64,000 nucleotides of DNA from Paenibacillus segetis (GCF_014639155.1 NZ_BMFT01000001.1:186001-250000); one strand, 5' to 3'. Numbered from the stretch's first letter, positions 8,716-17,525 are shown. The notes: generated from the sequence alone by a model not told the origin. A program made the numbers and translations.

Positions 8716-10477
8716 GATCGGTCACCTGCCTTCCAATACCCTCATTCTGTAGCTTAAATACTTCGTAGTAGTAACCCCGTTTAGCTAGCAACTCAGCATG
8801 GGTTCCTTCTTCAATGAGGCGGCCGTCTTCTAGGATGAGGATACGGTCAGCCTCCGCAGTAGTGGATACACGCTGAGCAATAATGAGCTTCGTGCAAGGA
8901 TAATCTAGCTCGCGTAGACTTTTCTGAATATGCTCTTCGGTTTCCAGATCGACGGCAGAGGTCGTGTCGTCCAGAATCAGGATCGGACAATGAACTGCCA
9001 AGGCACGAGCAAGCGCAATACGTTGTTTTTGTCCACCGGATAGGCCGACACCGCGTTCCCCTACAATCGTGTCATATCCTTCAGGCATTTTCATGATAAA
9101 GTCATGTGCGGCGGCTTGCCGAGCATATTCTTTCGTTTCTTCTTCAGGAAGCTCAGGGTTGCCAAAGGCGATGTTTCCATCAATGGTATCTGAGAAGAGC
9201 AGAACATCTTGAGTTGCAATGCCAATGTTACCACGGAGCTCGTCGAGCTCTAGGTTACGTACGTCGGTGCCATCGACCAACACTCGCCCTTGCGACACAT
9301 CATAGAATCGTGGGATCAGGTTGACAAGCGTTGTTTTGCCCGCACCTGTCGAACCCATAATGGCGACGGTTTCACCAGGTTCCACTTTAAAACTGACATC
9401 ATGCAGAACCGTCACTCCATCGTATTTGAAGCTGATATGGTCAAACTCTATCCGGCCTTCATACCGGCGTTTGTCCACGGGATTATGCTCGTTGACGATA
9501 CTTGGACGTGCGTAATAAACTTCAACGATCTTTGTTAAGCTGGCAAAAAACCGCTGAATATCGTTGATAATAATACCGATGTTACGCATTGGGTTGGAAA
9601 TGGCCCAGATCAACGAAGAGAAGGCAGCGTACTCACCAAAGGTGATCCGGCCGTTCATGACAAACAGACCGCCTACCAGCATTAGGATCACATTGAAGGC
9701 TTGCGCGAAGGTTTCCAGGTAAGGAAAATAATCGAGCCATACGAGTGCGGCTGTCTTATTTGCCTTAGAAAAGCTAATATTCTTCTCAGTGAACTTCTCG
9801 ACCTCGTATTCCTCGCGTGCAAAAGCCTTAACAACCCGGTTACCCGCGATGTTCTCCTGCGTTGTCGTGTTAAGCTGTGACAACCGCTCACGAAGATCGG
9901 TATACATAGGACGAACTTTTTTGGCAAAGATATAAGCCACAATAAAAATGGGTGGTGACAAAATCAGCAACCATAACGTCAACACAGCATCGATAGTGAA
10001 AAAGTAGATAACTGCGGCAATGAAGATCGCGAGCGATTCGATAATCGTCTTGATAATCCATGCCATGGAGTGCCGCACCATATCCAGATCGCCTGTCATC
10101 TTGGTCATGAGGTCCCCGGTGCGGTTATGGTCGTAATAATGCATATCTTGACCTTGAATCTTGTTGTACAGAAAAATGCGGACGCGATAGAGCGTATTCT
10201 GGGAAGAACGCTCGTACTGCATCGTTGTTACATAGGCAAGCCCCGTACGTAGTAGGGAAAAGCCGATCATGGCCAAGCAGAGCGTAATTAGCAATCCCCG
10301 CTCCTGTGTTAAATTTTGAACCGCGTTGTCGTTGGCTATGAACGTATCAACAATGCGTTGACCTATGTACGGATTAACAATCATGAGCGCGGAGCCCACC
10401 ACGGAGAGGCAAAGCGCTAGAATATACCGCGTCCTATCTCCCAATAGGTTCTGCCATAGCCATTTTAGTTCGAACAT
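8702..10477 (-). CDS. Heterodimeric ABC exporter, subunit with the degenerate Walker site
   Basis: A 591-residue half-transporter: six membrane helices in the first 310 residues, then an ATPase domain. Walker A GSTGAGKT (375-382) and signature LSGGQ (479-483) are intact. The catalytic Glu is Asp504 (LDDTTSAVD) and the H-loop His is Gln535 (IIAQRVS). Its own ATP site should therefore be almost inactive, while its signature completes the working site of the partner encoded downstream. The ATG is preceded by AGGTGAT. It is first in a two-gene operon with a clear promoter and an inverted repeat just inside the transcript. Confidence 0.93.
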   Translation of the reverse strand: MFELKWLWQNLLGDRTRYILALCLSVVGSALMIVNPYIGQRIVDTFIANDNAVQNLTQERGLLITLCLAMIGFSLLRTGLAYVTTMQYERSSQNTLYRVRIFLYNKIQGQDMHYYDHNRTGDLMTKMTGDLDMVRHSMAWIIKTIIESLAIFIAAVIYFFTIDAVLTLWLLILSPPIFIVAYIFAKKVRPMYTDLRERLSQLNTTTQENIAGNRVVKAFAREEYEVEKFTEKNISFSKANKTAALVWLDYFPYLETFAQAFNVILMLVGGLFVMNGRITFGEYAAFSSLIWAISNPMRNIGIIINDIQRFFASLTKIVEVYYARPSIVNEHNPVDKRRYEGRIEFDHISFKYDGVTVLHDVSFKVEPGETVAIMGSTGAGKTTLVNLIPRFYDVSQGRVLVDGTDVRNLELDELRGNIGIATQDVLLFSDTIDGNIAFGNPELPEEETKEYARQAAAHDFIMKMPEGYDTIVGERGVGLSGGQKQRIALARALAVHCPILILDDTTSAVDLETEEHIQKSLRELDYPCTKLIIAQRVSTTAEADRILILEDGRLIEEGTHAELLAKRGYYYEVFKLQNEGIGRQVTDHGKE

Positions 10478-10510
10478 CTGATCACCTGATTTCTGTTTGT
10501 TATTACACTC

Positions 10511-10542
10511 TTGTTGAAAAAAATTTGCTCCCCATTCAACAA
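10511..10542. promoter_or_regulatory. Inverted repeat, candidate repressor operator for the ABC exporter
   Basis: The arms TTGTTGAA (10511-10518) and TTCAACAA (10535-10542) are perfect inverted repeats separated by 16 bp. They lie just downstream of the predicted start of leftward transcription, where a bound repressor would block the exporter operon. No regulator gene is adjacent. Confidence 0.45.
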
Positions 10543-10551
10543 ATTAAAGTG

Positions 10552-10579
10552 ATTATACCACTTATATGAGCAATGTGAA
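10552..10579 (-). promoter_or_regulatory. Sigma-A promoter of the ABC exporter operon
   Basis: Read on the minus strand: TTCACA, a 16-bp spacer and TATAAT, preceded by TGG, giving an extended -10. The start of transcription would be near 10545. Confidence 0.6.
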
Positions 10580-10761
10580 CCCATGTCGTTCCTATTTTTT
10601 ATAACAAAAAGTTATCGGGACTATAATAGAAAATTCTGCATATCAGAGACTCTAATAATAGAGCCTTTACCAAAGAACTTCTCCTATCATAATTCCAAGA
10701 TTTATGTCATAGTGTAGAGTATAAAAAAGATAAATTTTGAAATAAATGGAGTGATCAATTC

Positions 10762-11724
10762 ATGTATTTAAGTAGGGCTCAGGCATTTATGACGACAATT
10801 GTATTATTTATAATCCTACCTATTTTAATTTTGCTCGGGTTATATTTAGGTGGAAAGAATACTATAATTGATAATCTGATTTATGTTTTTTTTGCAGCCA
10901 ACTTTATCTTTATCTTATTTAGAGCAGCGTATTGGGAGTTTACAAACTACTATTTGAGATATGCGTATGTTTTGATTTTTTTAGTCATAGCGATTAGAAA
11001 TCTTTTTTTTATAGACAGAAGCTTGCAAAGTATGTCTGACTGGAATGTGGGAATTGACGTAGTGGTTTTAATTGTTTCCTTCATTTTATTGTATTTGAAT
11101 ATAGCAATTATCCGAGCTTCCAAGAAACCATCGAAACATATTAATCTATCTTTTCCATTTAAAAATGGTAGGTACATTGTTACTGACGGCGGTGATGGGA
11201 ATATAAGTTCATTACTTAATTATCATTCAAAAGCACAAGTACATAAGAGTGGTAAATCCAATACATCGATGAGGTTTGCAACGGACATCGCTAAGATGAA
11301 TAAAATAGGATGCACTGTAACTAGTGTTCTTACTAAAGAAAATAAAGATTATGAAATATTTCATGAAGAGGTATATAGTCCGTGTGAAGCTAATGTAATT
11401 AACGTCGTTGATGAAATAGAAGATAATATTCCTTTTAGTAGGAAGTATCCTTATAATGTAGGAAATTGTGTGACATTAAAATTAGATCATTATTATATCG
11501 TTATGGGGCATTTAGCTAAGGGGACTATAGCTGTCAAACCAGGGGATCGAGTCAAACCGGGGCAACTATTAGGGATCATTGGGAATGCCGGATTAACACC
11601 CAGACCTCATTTGCATATGCAGGTTTCAGAATGTGAAGATGGCCAGTACTGGCAAGGAGAGAGCATTCCGATTGTCTTCAATAATTCATATTATCCCGTC
11701 AAAAATAAAGTTATTAAAGTTTGA
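10762..11724 (+). CDS. Membrane-anchored M23/LytM-like protein with an altered zinc site
   Basis: A 320-residue protein with about four membrane helices in residues 8-115 and an external M23 (peptidoglycan endopeptidase) fold at about 165-305. The second metal motif HLH (His283, His285) and the catalytic-type GH (His250) are present. In the first motif the Asp (Asp175) is kept, but the His normally four residues before it is Arg171. One zinc ligand is therefore missing. The protein may be inactive and act as a wall-binding or activator module, or belong to a variant M23 branch. It may share a transcript with the DUF1801 gene 35 bp downstream. Confidence 0.75.
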   Translation: MYLSRAQAFMTTIVLFIILPILILLGLYLGGKNTIIDNLIYVFFAANFIFILFRAAYWEFTNYYLRYAYVLIFLVIAIRNLFFIDRSLQSMSDWNVGIDVVVLIVSFILLYLNIAIIRASKKPSKHINLSFPFKNGRYIVTDGGDGNISSLLNYHSKAQVHKSGKSNTSMRFATDIAKMNKIGCTVTSVLTKENKDYEIFHEEVYSPCEANVINVVDEIEDNIPFSRKYPYNVGNCVTLKLDHYYIVMGHLAKGTIAVKPGDRVKPGQLLGIIGNAGLTPRPHLHMQVSECEDGQYWQGESIPIVFNNSYYPVKNKVIKV

Positions 11725-11759
11725 TACGAAAAAAGGCTTAGAAAGGTTGGTATGAGTCA

Positions 11760-12119
11760 ATGGATGAATATATATCACAATTTCCTCCTGAGGTTCAGGC
11801 AATACTTGAGCAGTTAAGAAAAGTTATTAAAGAATCGGCACCAGAGGCAGAGGAAAAGATGAGTTATCAAATGCCCACTTTTGCATGGCATGGAAATTTG
11901 GTGCATTTTGCTGCGTATAAGAATCATATAGGATTTTATCCGACGCCCAGTGGTATTGATGCTTTTCAAGAGGAACTATCGGGTTATAAAGGAGCAAAAG
12001 GGTCAGTACAGTTTTCTATAGGAGAGCCACTACCTTATGAATTAATAAGTAAAATCGTTAAATTCAGAGTTGCCGAGAATATGAAACGAGCTGAAGAGAA
12101 AAAGAAAAAGAAGAAATAA
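11760..12119 (+). CDS. DUF1801 / YdhG-like small cytoplasmic protein
   Basis: A 119-residue protein matching the DUF1801 pattern: a start like MDEYISQFPPEVQAILEQLR, a central MSYQMPTFAW and HIGFYPTPSG. The fold is related to YjbR/CyaY-like proteins, and some members have been described as iron-binding or intracellular delivery proteins; the function here is unknown. The C-terminus ends in a run of lysines. The start has AAAGG nearby. A terminator follows 60 bp downstream. Confidence 0.8.
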   Translation: MDEYISQFPPEVQAILEQLRKVIKESAPEAEEKMSYQMPTFAWHGNLVHFAAYKNHIGFYPTPSGIDAFQEELSGYKGAKGSVQFSIGEPLPYELISKIVKFRVAENMKRAEEKKKKKK

Positions 12120-12179
12120 ATTGAGGTAAGATGTAGAGTTATATGAGTAACCGTCAATATGTCTTGTTGCAGCAGAAAA

Positions 12180-12224
12180 ACAGATAGTCCTCATCCAAGA
12201 TGGGGACTATTTCTGTTGATTTGT
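12180..12224 (+). terminator. Probable terminator after the DUF1801 gene
   Basis: A stem formed by ACAGATAGTCCTCATC and GATGGGGACTATTTCTGT with a 3-nt loop and small bulges, followed by a T-rich stretch. Confidence 0.65.
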
Positions 12225-12299
12225 TATGTAAGTTTTTTGTGTGAGCCTCAACATGAAGTATAAGCTAGTGACTTATCATAACCGATAATATTATTGGAG

Positions 12300-13553
12300 A
12301 TGACAAACGCACGAAGGGAATTACATAACTTGAAGACTATAATGAAGACTGTTTTATTACTCTTATTACCCTTTGTTTTAATAGCTCTGGCCTATATATT
12401 ATTTACTAAGACAAGCACGATGTCCAAGCCGCAATTAGATATTATAGAACTTTCTCCTTATGCCATATTCCTCGTAGGAGCTGTGATCTCTTGGAAATTT
12501 AATCGTAGCCGGGAGTTTTTCATTCTTATTATTCTTACATTATGTTTAGCTTCCATTTCATATTTGCCGGAGTCCGTAGGGAAGACAGTACAAATTGCTG
12601 ATATCTATTCGATCATTTGTTTAGTGATACCTATAAACATTGCGATATTTTCCTTTTTTAAAGAACGGGGGTTCTTAAGTTTATGGGGAATTATTCGAAT
12701 AGGTTTTATACTTTCTCAAGTACTACTAGCCTATTGGATAACGGGTTCTGGACAAAGAAAATGTCTTGATTTGGTGAATAAAGACCTATTACCTGTGAAT
12801 CTTCATTCATTAACTCCTATATCTCAAGCATCCATCCTGGCTTTCTTGGCAGCACTAGTCATACTTATCATTAGGCAGTTTTCAAATAGATCCTCGCAGG
12901 ATATTTCCTTTATAGGTGTACTCTTTGCACTGTTTTATGTGCTACATAGTCATAATAGCCCTGTGCTATATGCGATATTCTTCGGGGTTTCTGGCATTAT
13001 TCTGATGACTTCAATTATTCAGGATTCGTATTCCATGGCATTTTCGGATGAACTTACAGGTCTGCCATCTAGGCGGGCGCTCAAGCAAGATATGATGAAA
13101 TTGGGCATGAATTATGTGATTGCGATGCTGGACATTGATCATTTCAAGAAATTTAATGATACTCATGGCCATGATACGGGGGATGAGGTCCTAAAGCTGG
13201 TTGCTTCCACTATAAAAGATGTTACGGGTGGCGGGAAATCCTTCCGTTATGGTGGAGAGGAATTCACGATCCTATTCCCAGGCAAAAGTATAAATGAAGC
13301 ACTTCCCCATCTGGAAGAACTAAGAGAAAAAATATCGAAAAGGGCCTTCACATTACGTGGGAAGGGTCGATCTAAAAAGAACTCAAAGAGTAGATCCAAA
13401 CGCTCAAAATCTTCAAAACAACTTTACATAACCGTAAGTATCGGAGTCTCCCAAAAAAGTGAAAAGTATAAGACTCCAGACACCGTGATGAAGTCGGCGG
13501 ATACTGCCCTCTATCGTGCGAAGAAAAAAGGTAGAAATTGTGTGAGTAAATAA
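12300..13553 (+). CDS. Membrane-bound GGDEF diguanylate cyclase
   Basis: About 417 residues. The first 230 contain several hydrophobic helices (7-8 likely) forming a membrane sensor. A GGDEF domain follows with MLDIDHFKKFND and the active-site motif GGEEF near residue 318. The expected I-site position reads TGGG, so feedback inhibition is probably absent. An unusual Lys/Ser/Arg-rich insert of about 20 residues lies late in the domain, before the conserved ITVSIGVS strand. The start is uncertain: ATG 12300 has GGAG directly against it, TTG 12330 has AAGGGA 10 bp upstream, and ATG 12342 is also possible. The domain assignment is unaffected. Confidence 0.88.
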   Translation: MTNARRELHNLKTIMKTVLLLLLPFVLIALAYILFTKTSTMSKPQLDIIELSPYAIFLVGAVISWKFNRSREFFILIILTLCLASISYLPESVGKTVQIADIYSIICLVIPINIAIFSFFKERGFLSLWGIIRIGFILSQVLLAYWITGSGQRKCLDLVNKDLLPVNLHSLTPISQASILAFLAALVILIIRQFSNRSSQDISFIGVLFALFYVLHSHNSPVLYAIFFGVSGIILMTSIIQDSYSMAFSDELTGLPSRRALKQDMMKLGMNYVIAMLDIDHFKKFNDTHGHDTGDEVLKLVASTIKDVTGGGKSFRYGGEEFTILFPGKSINEALPHLEELREKISKRAFTLRGKGRSKKNSKSRSKRSKSSKQLYITVSIGVSQKSEKYKTPDTVMKSADTALYRAKKKGRNCVSK

Positions 13554-13565
13554 ATTCGAATGAAG

Positions 13566-13618
13566 AACCAAGTGAGATACCAGGCGAGTTATTCCTGATC
13601 TCACTTGGTTTTTCTTTT
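13566..13618 (+). terminator. Strong terminator after the GGDEF gene
   Basis: A 13-bp perfect stem (AACCAAGTGAGAT with ATCTCACTTGGTT) with a 19-nt loop, followed by TTTCTTTT. Confidence 0.85.
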
Positions 13619-13648
13619 GTGTGATTACGCATGGGTGCTAAATCACCA

Positions 13649-13677
13649 TTGACATATTGGATAAATAAACCTATTAT
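13649..13677 (+). promoter_or_regulatory. Sigma-A promoter of the TetR/hydrolase operon
   Basis: TTGACA, a 17-bp spacer and TATTAT, about 55 bp before the TetR start. ATAAATAAA (13661-13669) and TTTATTTAT (13694-13702) form an AT-rich inverted repeat around the -10 region that could be an autoregulatory operator, but AT richness makes this weak. Confidence 0.65.
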
Positions 13678-13731
13678 TTTTTATAATGACCAATTTATTT
13701 ATTTTCAGTCAATATAAAAGGGGGAGATATG

Positions 13732-14325
13732 ATGCCTAAAGTTGTAAGTGAATATGAGAAAGAAATGATAAGAGAGGCCATGTATATAAATGGAGTCGAG
13801 CTAATTAAGCAAAAGGGTGTTAAACGAGTTACTGTGGAAGATATCACGAGTGCTACCAATATAGCGAAGGGATCCTTTTATGCTTATTACAATTCAAAAG
13901 AGGAACTGCTCTATGCCGTTATCAAAAAGAGTGAGAAAAAAACGTTTGATAGGGTAATAGCCGTTCAGCTTGATAAGGGAAATGCCAAAGAAGGACTCGT
14001 AAGGGCGCTAAAGGAAATTTACTTGGCACCGGACAGTCTCGCATTGTACGTGAAACCATCCGATATGGAATATTTGTTTCATAAGCTCCCAAGTGCTGTT
14101 GAGGAGTGGGAACAAGCGAAAGCAAATGATTATTTTAACCAGACACTAGCCGCCTTTTGGATCCGTGAATCTCACTGTGATTTCAAAGTGCTTGCTTATT
14201 TGATGGATAGTTTGCAGTTTATTGCCTCGCAGGATAGCTCCTATGGTGGAGAAAGCAAAGAACAAGCACTAAATATTATGGTCGATTCAATTGCTGATTA
14301 TATGTCACAAGGGATAGAGGACTGA
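13732..14325 (+). CDS. TetR/AcrR-family transcriptional regulator
   Basis: A 197-residue regulator. The N-terminal helix-turn-helix (about residues 10-55) has the family pattern VTVEDITSATNIAKGSFYAYYNSKEELL; the rest is a helical ligand-binding domain. Two ATG codons are adjacent; the second (13732) has better spacing to GGAG. It lies 8 bp upstream of an alpha/beta hydrolase gene and very likely represses this two-gene operon. The inducer is unknown. Confidence 0.92.
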   Translation: MPKVVSEYEKEMIREAMYINGVELIKQKGVKRVTVEDITSATNIAKGSFYAYYNSKEELLYAVIKKSEKKTFDRVIAVQLDKGNAKEGLVRALKEIYLAPDSLALYVKPSDMEYLFHKLPSAVEEWEQAKANDYFNQTLAAFWIRESHCDFKVLAYLMDSLQFIASQDSSYGGESKEQALNIMVDSIADYMSQGIED

Positions 14326-14333
14326 GGAGTTAT

Positions 14334-15407
14334 ATGAAAATTTTATGGAGTGTTATGGCGGTGTTCGTACTTATCGTGGTTTGTTTTTTTTCCACACTGT
14401 ACATTCTGAAGAAGAAACGCGCGAAAGAAATAAAAATTACATCAGCCAATGGAGTGGACTATGGAGAATTTGTAGCCATTGGGGGGATTCAGCAATATCT
14501 ACATCATCGTGGGGAGGATGTTCAAAACCCAGTGCTGTTGTTCTTGCATGGTGGCCCGGGTTCTCCTATGCTACCGTTTGCTCAGGAATTTCAGGTGCCG
14601 TGGGAGAATAAAGTAACTGTTGTACACTGGGAGCAGAGAAACTGCGGGAAAACCTATTATAAAAATGATCCAAAACAAGTCACCCCAACAACAACGATTG
14701 ATCAAGTAATACAAGATACATATGAGGTAGTGGAGCACTTAAAAGCCAAATACGGTAAAGACAAAATTATCATTATGGGACACTCCTGGGGTTCTGTACT
14801 GGGAAGCCTGTTCACTCTGAAATACCCACATATGGTGTTAGGGTACATTGGAGTTGGACAGGTCGTTAATATGTTCAGAAATGAGAATGTTAGTTTTGAA
14901 AGAGCTCTAGAGTACATAAAAGAATTAGGAAACCAAAAGGATTATCAGGCGCTTACTGCATTAGGTCCATATCCGGGTACCATATATAATGATGAAATGA
15001 AAAATAAGATGGCAAAGTTTCGCAAGTTGCAAGTGAAATATAAGCTAGCTGCTGGTCCTACAGCAGAGCTGGTGTGGAACGTATTTTGCTCCCCATTTTA
15101 TACGTTAAGAGATACAAGGTACTTACTAAGCGCGGGTGTAGTTGAAACAGGTCAGGCTGCGATTAACAACTATCTCATTCAAACTTTTGACTTAGCGGCA
15201 ATCGGTAGACAATATGAAACACCTGTATTTTATATTCATGGTGAGGATGACTGGCAGACACCTTATCCGCTTGCTCAAGATTATTTTTCTACGATCGAAG
15301 CACCAATCAAGCAATTTTATTCTATTCCAAATGCAGGTCATGTCACTATGCTTGACCAAAAGGAAAAGTTCAATGAAGCCCTTTTTGAAATCATAGATAT
15401 GATTTAG
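14334..15407 (+). CDS. Membrane-anchored alpha/beta hydrolase (proline iminopeptidase-like)
   Basis: A 357-residue protein with one N-terminal membrane anchor (about residues 3-24) and an alpha/beta hydrolase fold. It has the oxyanion motif HGGPGSP, nucleophile Ser151 in GHSWGS, acid Asp305 or Asp306 in HGEDDW and His336 in NAGHVT. HGGPGSP is typical of the S33 prolyl aminopeptidase group, but many such proteins are general esterases, so the substrate is not assigned. It is in an operon with the TetR gene. Its last 17 bp overlap the end of the convergent MFS gene. Confidence 0.88.
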   Translation: MKILWSVMAVFVLIVVCFFSTLYILKKKRAKEIKITSANGVDYGEFVAIGGIQQYLHHRGEDVQNPVLLFLHGGPGSPMLPFAQEFQVPWENKVTVVHWEQRNCGKTYYKNDPKQVTPTTTIDQVIQDTYEVVEHLKAKYGKDKIIIMGHSWGSVLGSLFTLKYPHMVLGYIGVGQVVNMFRNENVSFERALEYIKELGNQKDYQALTALGPYPGTIYNDEMKNKMAKFRKLQVKYKLAAGPTAELVWNVFCSPFYTLRDTRYLLSAGVVETGQAAINNYLIQTFDLAAIGRQYETPVFYIHGEDDWQTPYPLAQDYFSTIEAPIKQFYSIPNAGHVTMLDQKEKFNEALFEIIDMI

Positions 15408-16617
15408 ATGGGTTAGCCCTTTTACGAACCGGAAAGATGATAAAAATTCCTGCAAGAAAACAAAGTCCTGCCATTTCATATACAGTGGTTAATGAGAGCA
15501 TATTTTTCAATACACCCGAAAAACTCATCATGATCAGCATGGCTCCGGTCATAAGAGGTGTACGGATTCCTGTGACCCTGCCAATATAATCTTGTTTGGT
15601 ATGTTGCATGACTAAGGCGTTATTACCGATAAAAATTGCGGGCTGCAGCAGAGCAATAAGGAATTGCGCGATCATTGTGATCCATAGCTCGGTAGACAGT
15701 CCTATTAAGAAGAGGCCGGCTCCATTGACGAGTAATCCTAACAAGAGAAATCGTTGCGGTGCTATTTTTGCAGCCAGAGTAAATGTGAGAATCCCGCCAA
15801 TAATTTCACCCAAGCCATAAGGAATCGTGATCCATTGTAAATACTCTACAGGCAGGTTTAGCTGCTCTGTAATGATAAAAATGCCTAAAGGTGAAATTAA
15901 CCCTACACCTAATCCTACGAGCATGAAGCATACGCTTAGCCATAATATCACTTTTTTGGAGATGACATAACGAATACCGTCTATCATTTCATTAAACAGT
16001 GAGGGTGTTTGAACGTTCAAATTGTGCTGTTGAGCGTTTGGATCGGCGGGAATGAAAAACATGGCGACAGCCGATAGCAGAAAAGATACACTTGTGAACA
16101 GCATCGAGAGCTCAATGCCTAATTGTTGATATGCCAACGTACCCAAAACCGGTCCTGTGATCATAAAGACGGAGAATAAGGTTTGTAAGAGAGACATGCA
16201 GGATGGAGCGTCTTCATCACGTACATGCTTCTTAAATAATTTCATTCCGGAAGGTTGTGCAAATTGCGATAAGATCGAAGAGCATAAGGTTGCAAAAAAA
16301 ACGGCCTCCCATGACCCCGTATTAAGCACTAGGAAGACGACGAATACCGATAATGCACTTAGACTCTCGCACCAGATCATCGTTCTTTTGGGTCGCCATC
16401 GATCTGCGAAGACCCCGCCGATGAAAGAAAAGATAAAAATAGGTGCATATTCGGCGACCGAAATCATGGAAACAGCAAAAGCGTCTCCTCTTGTCTTTTC
16501 CATCACATATAACAGAACGGCGAAATTTCGAATCCATATCCCCAATTGAGACCATAAATTAGAAATAATAATGATTCGTACATAACTGTTTCTGAGCATC
16601 TGAATTGAAGTTGACAT
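15391..16617 (-). CDS. MFS efflux transporter (EntS/macrolide-efflux-like branch)
   Basis: A 408-residue, 12-helix major facilitator protein. The loop between helices 2 and 3 reads GGVFADRWRPKRTM, the usual motif A of drug/proton antiporters. It is divergent from a MerR/TipAS regulator and has a MerR-type 19-bp-spacer promoter of its own. This strongly suggests a drug efflux pump switched on by that regulator. The RBS GGAGAGG precedes the ATG. Confidence 0.9.
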   Translation of the reverse strand: MSTSIQMLRNSYVRIIIISNLWSQLGIWIRNFAVLLYVMEKTRGDAFAVSMISVAEYAPIFIFSFIGGVFADRWRPKRTMIWCESLSALSVFVVFLVLNTGSWEAVFFATLCSSILSQFAQPSGMKLFKKHVRDEDAPSCMSLLQTLFSVFMITGPVLGTLAYQQLGIELSMLFTSVSFLLSAVAMFFIPADPNAQQHNLNVQTPSLFNEMIDGIRYVISKKVILWLSVCFMLVGLGVGLISPLGIFIITEQLNLPVEYLQWITIPYGLGEIIGGILTFTLAAKIAPQRFLLLGLLVNGAGLFLIGLSTELWITMIAQFLIALLQPAIFIGNNALVMQHTKQDYIGRVTGIRTPLMTGAMLIMMSFSGVLKNMLSLTTVYEMAGLCFLAGIFIIFPVRKRANPSKSYL

Positions 16618-16650
16618 GTTTGACCTCTCCTTCGTATTTATTTCGGACCC

Positions 16651-16681
16651 ATCATAAGTCCTCCTCCAAGGTGAGAGTCAA
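16651..16681 (-). promoter_or_regulatory. MerR-activated promoter of the MFS pump
   Basis: On the minus strand: TTGACT, a 19-bp spacer containing ACCTTGGAGGAGG, then TATGAT. The over-long spacer is the hallmark of promoters activated by MerR proteins, and the sequence resembles the BmrR-controlled bmr promoter as I recall it. Confidence 0.75.
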
Positions 16682-16705
16682 AACAATTATTTTTGAGTCT
16701 AAATG

Positions 16706-16736
16706 TTGACTCTCCTCTTAGCGGAGCCTTTATATT
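16706..16736 (+). promoter_or_regulatory. MerR-type promoter of the regulator gene itself
   Basis: TTGACT, a 19-bp spacer with CTCC and GGAG arms, then TATATT, about 30 bp before the MerR gene. It shares TTGACTCTC with the divergent pump promoter, so the regulator probably activates both. Confidence 0.7.
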
Positions 16737-16764
16737 GATGAGTAAAGGAAAGGAATGATGCTAC

Positions 16765-17517
16765 ATGCTATATACGGTAAAGGAAGTGTCCACTTTATCC
16801 AATGTAACGATCAAAACGCTTCATCATTATCACAAAATAGGTCTCCTCTTACCGAGCGAAATTAGTGAGGCGGGATACAGGTTATATGGGACAAAAGAAT
16901 TGGAACGCTTGCAACAGATTTTATTGTATAGAGAATTGGATTTCTCCTTGGAGCAGATAAAACAACTACTAGAAGGAGCGCCCGAGCGATTAGCGATCCT
17001 TTCGCAGCAAGAAGAACTTCTGATTATTCGCAAACAAAGATTGGAAACGATTATTCAAACACTAGGGAAATCTATTGCTTGTACTGAGAAGGGTGAAACA
17101 ATGGATAACAAGGATATGTTCAAAGGATTTGAATCCGACAAAGATTGGAACGAAGCGCTGAAGGGGCAAAATCAATATTTGAAAGAAACCTATGATATTA
17201 ACTCTTTTGAGGTTCAACAAGCAGATGTGCAGGACATCAATGAACAAGCAGCAGAAGCCGTTGCCTTCATGAATGAAATGGCAAACTCTTTACGAGCAGG
17301 ATTGAGGCACGACAACGAGAAAATCGTAAACTTGATTCGTGATCATCTTATCTTTTTAAACGAGCACGGACATTCGATATCCGCTGTGGATTTTGCGGCG
17401 CAAAATAAATTTTTCCTAAGTGACGACTTCCATCTCAGTATGCTTGAAGGTCAGCAGACCGGATTGGCTTATTACCTATCCGCAGCTGCGGAAGCATTCG
17501 CAATAGAAAATAAATAA
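16765..17517 (+). CDS. MerR-family regulator with TipAS drug-sensing domain
   Basis: 250 residues. The N-terminal MerR helix-turn-helix and wing (1-70; YTVKEVSTLSNVTIKTLHHYH) are followed by a coiled-coil dimerisation helix to about residue 105 and a TipAS-type helical domain (about 115-250) known to bind antibiotics in TipA-like proteins. The start is fixed by AGGAAAGGA upstream; two earlier ATGs are out of frame. Divergent placement from the MFS pump and the two 19-bp-spacer promoters indicate drug-induced activation of the pump. The drug class is unknown. Confidence 0.92.
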   Translation: MLYTVKEVSTLSNVTIKTLHHYHKIGLLLPSEISEAGYRLYGTKELERLQQILLYRELDFSLEQIKQLLEGAPERLAILSQQEELLIIRKQRLETIIQTLGKSIACTEKGETMDNKDMFKGFESDKDWNEALKGQNQYLKETYDINSFEVQQADVQDINEQAAEAVAFMNEMANSLRAGLRHDNEKIVNLIRDHLIFLNEHGHSISAVDFAAQNKFFLSDDFHLSMLEGQQTGLAYYLSAAAEAFAIENK

Positions 17518-17525
17518 TGAATTCA

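Noticed and set aside
13682-13687. TATAAT as the -10 of the TetR promoter
   Set aside because: It is 27 bp from TTGACA; TATTAT at 13672 gives the correct 17-bp spacing.
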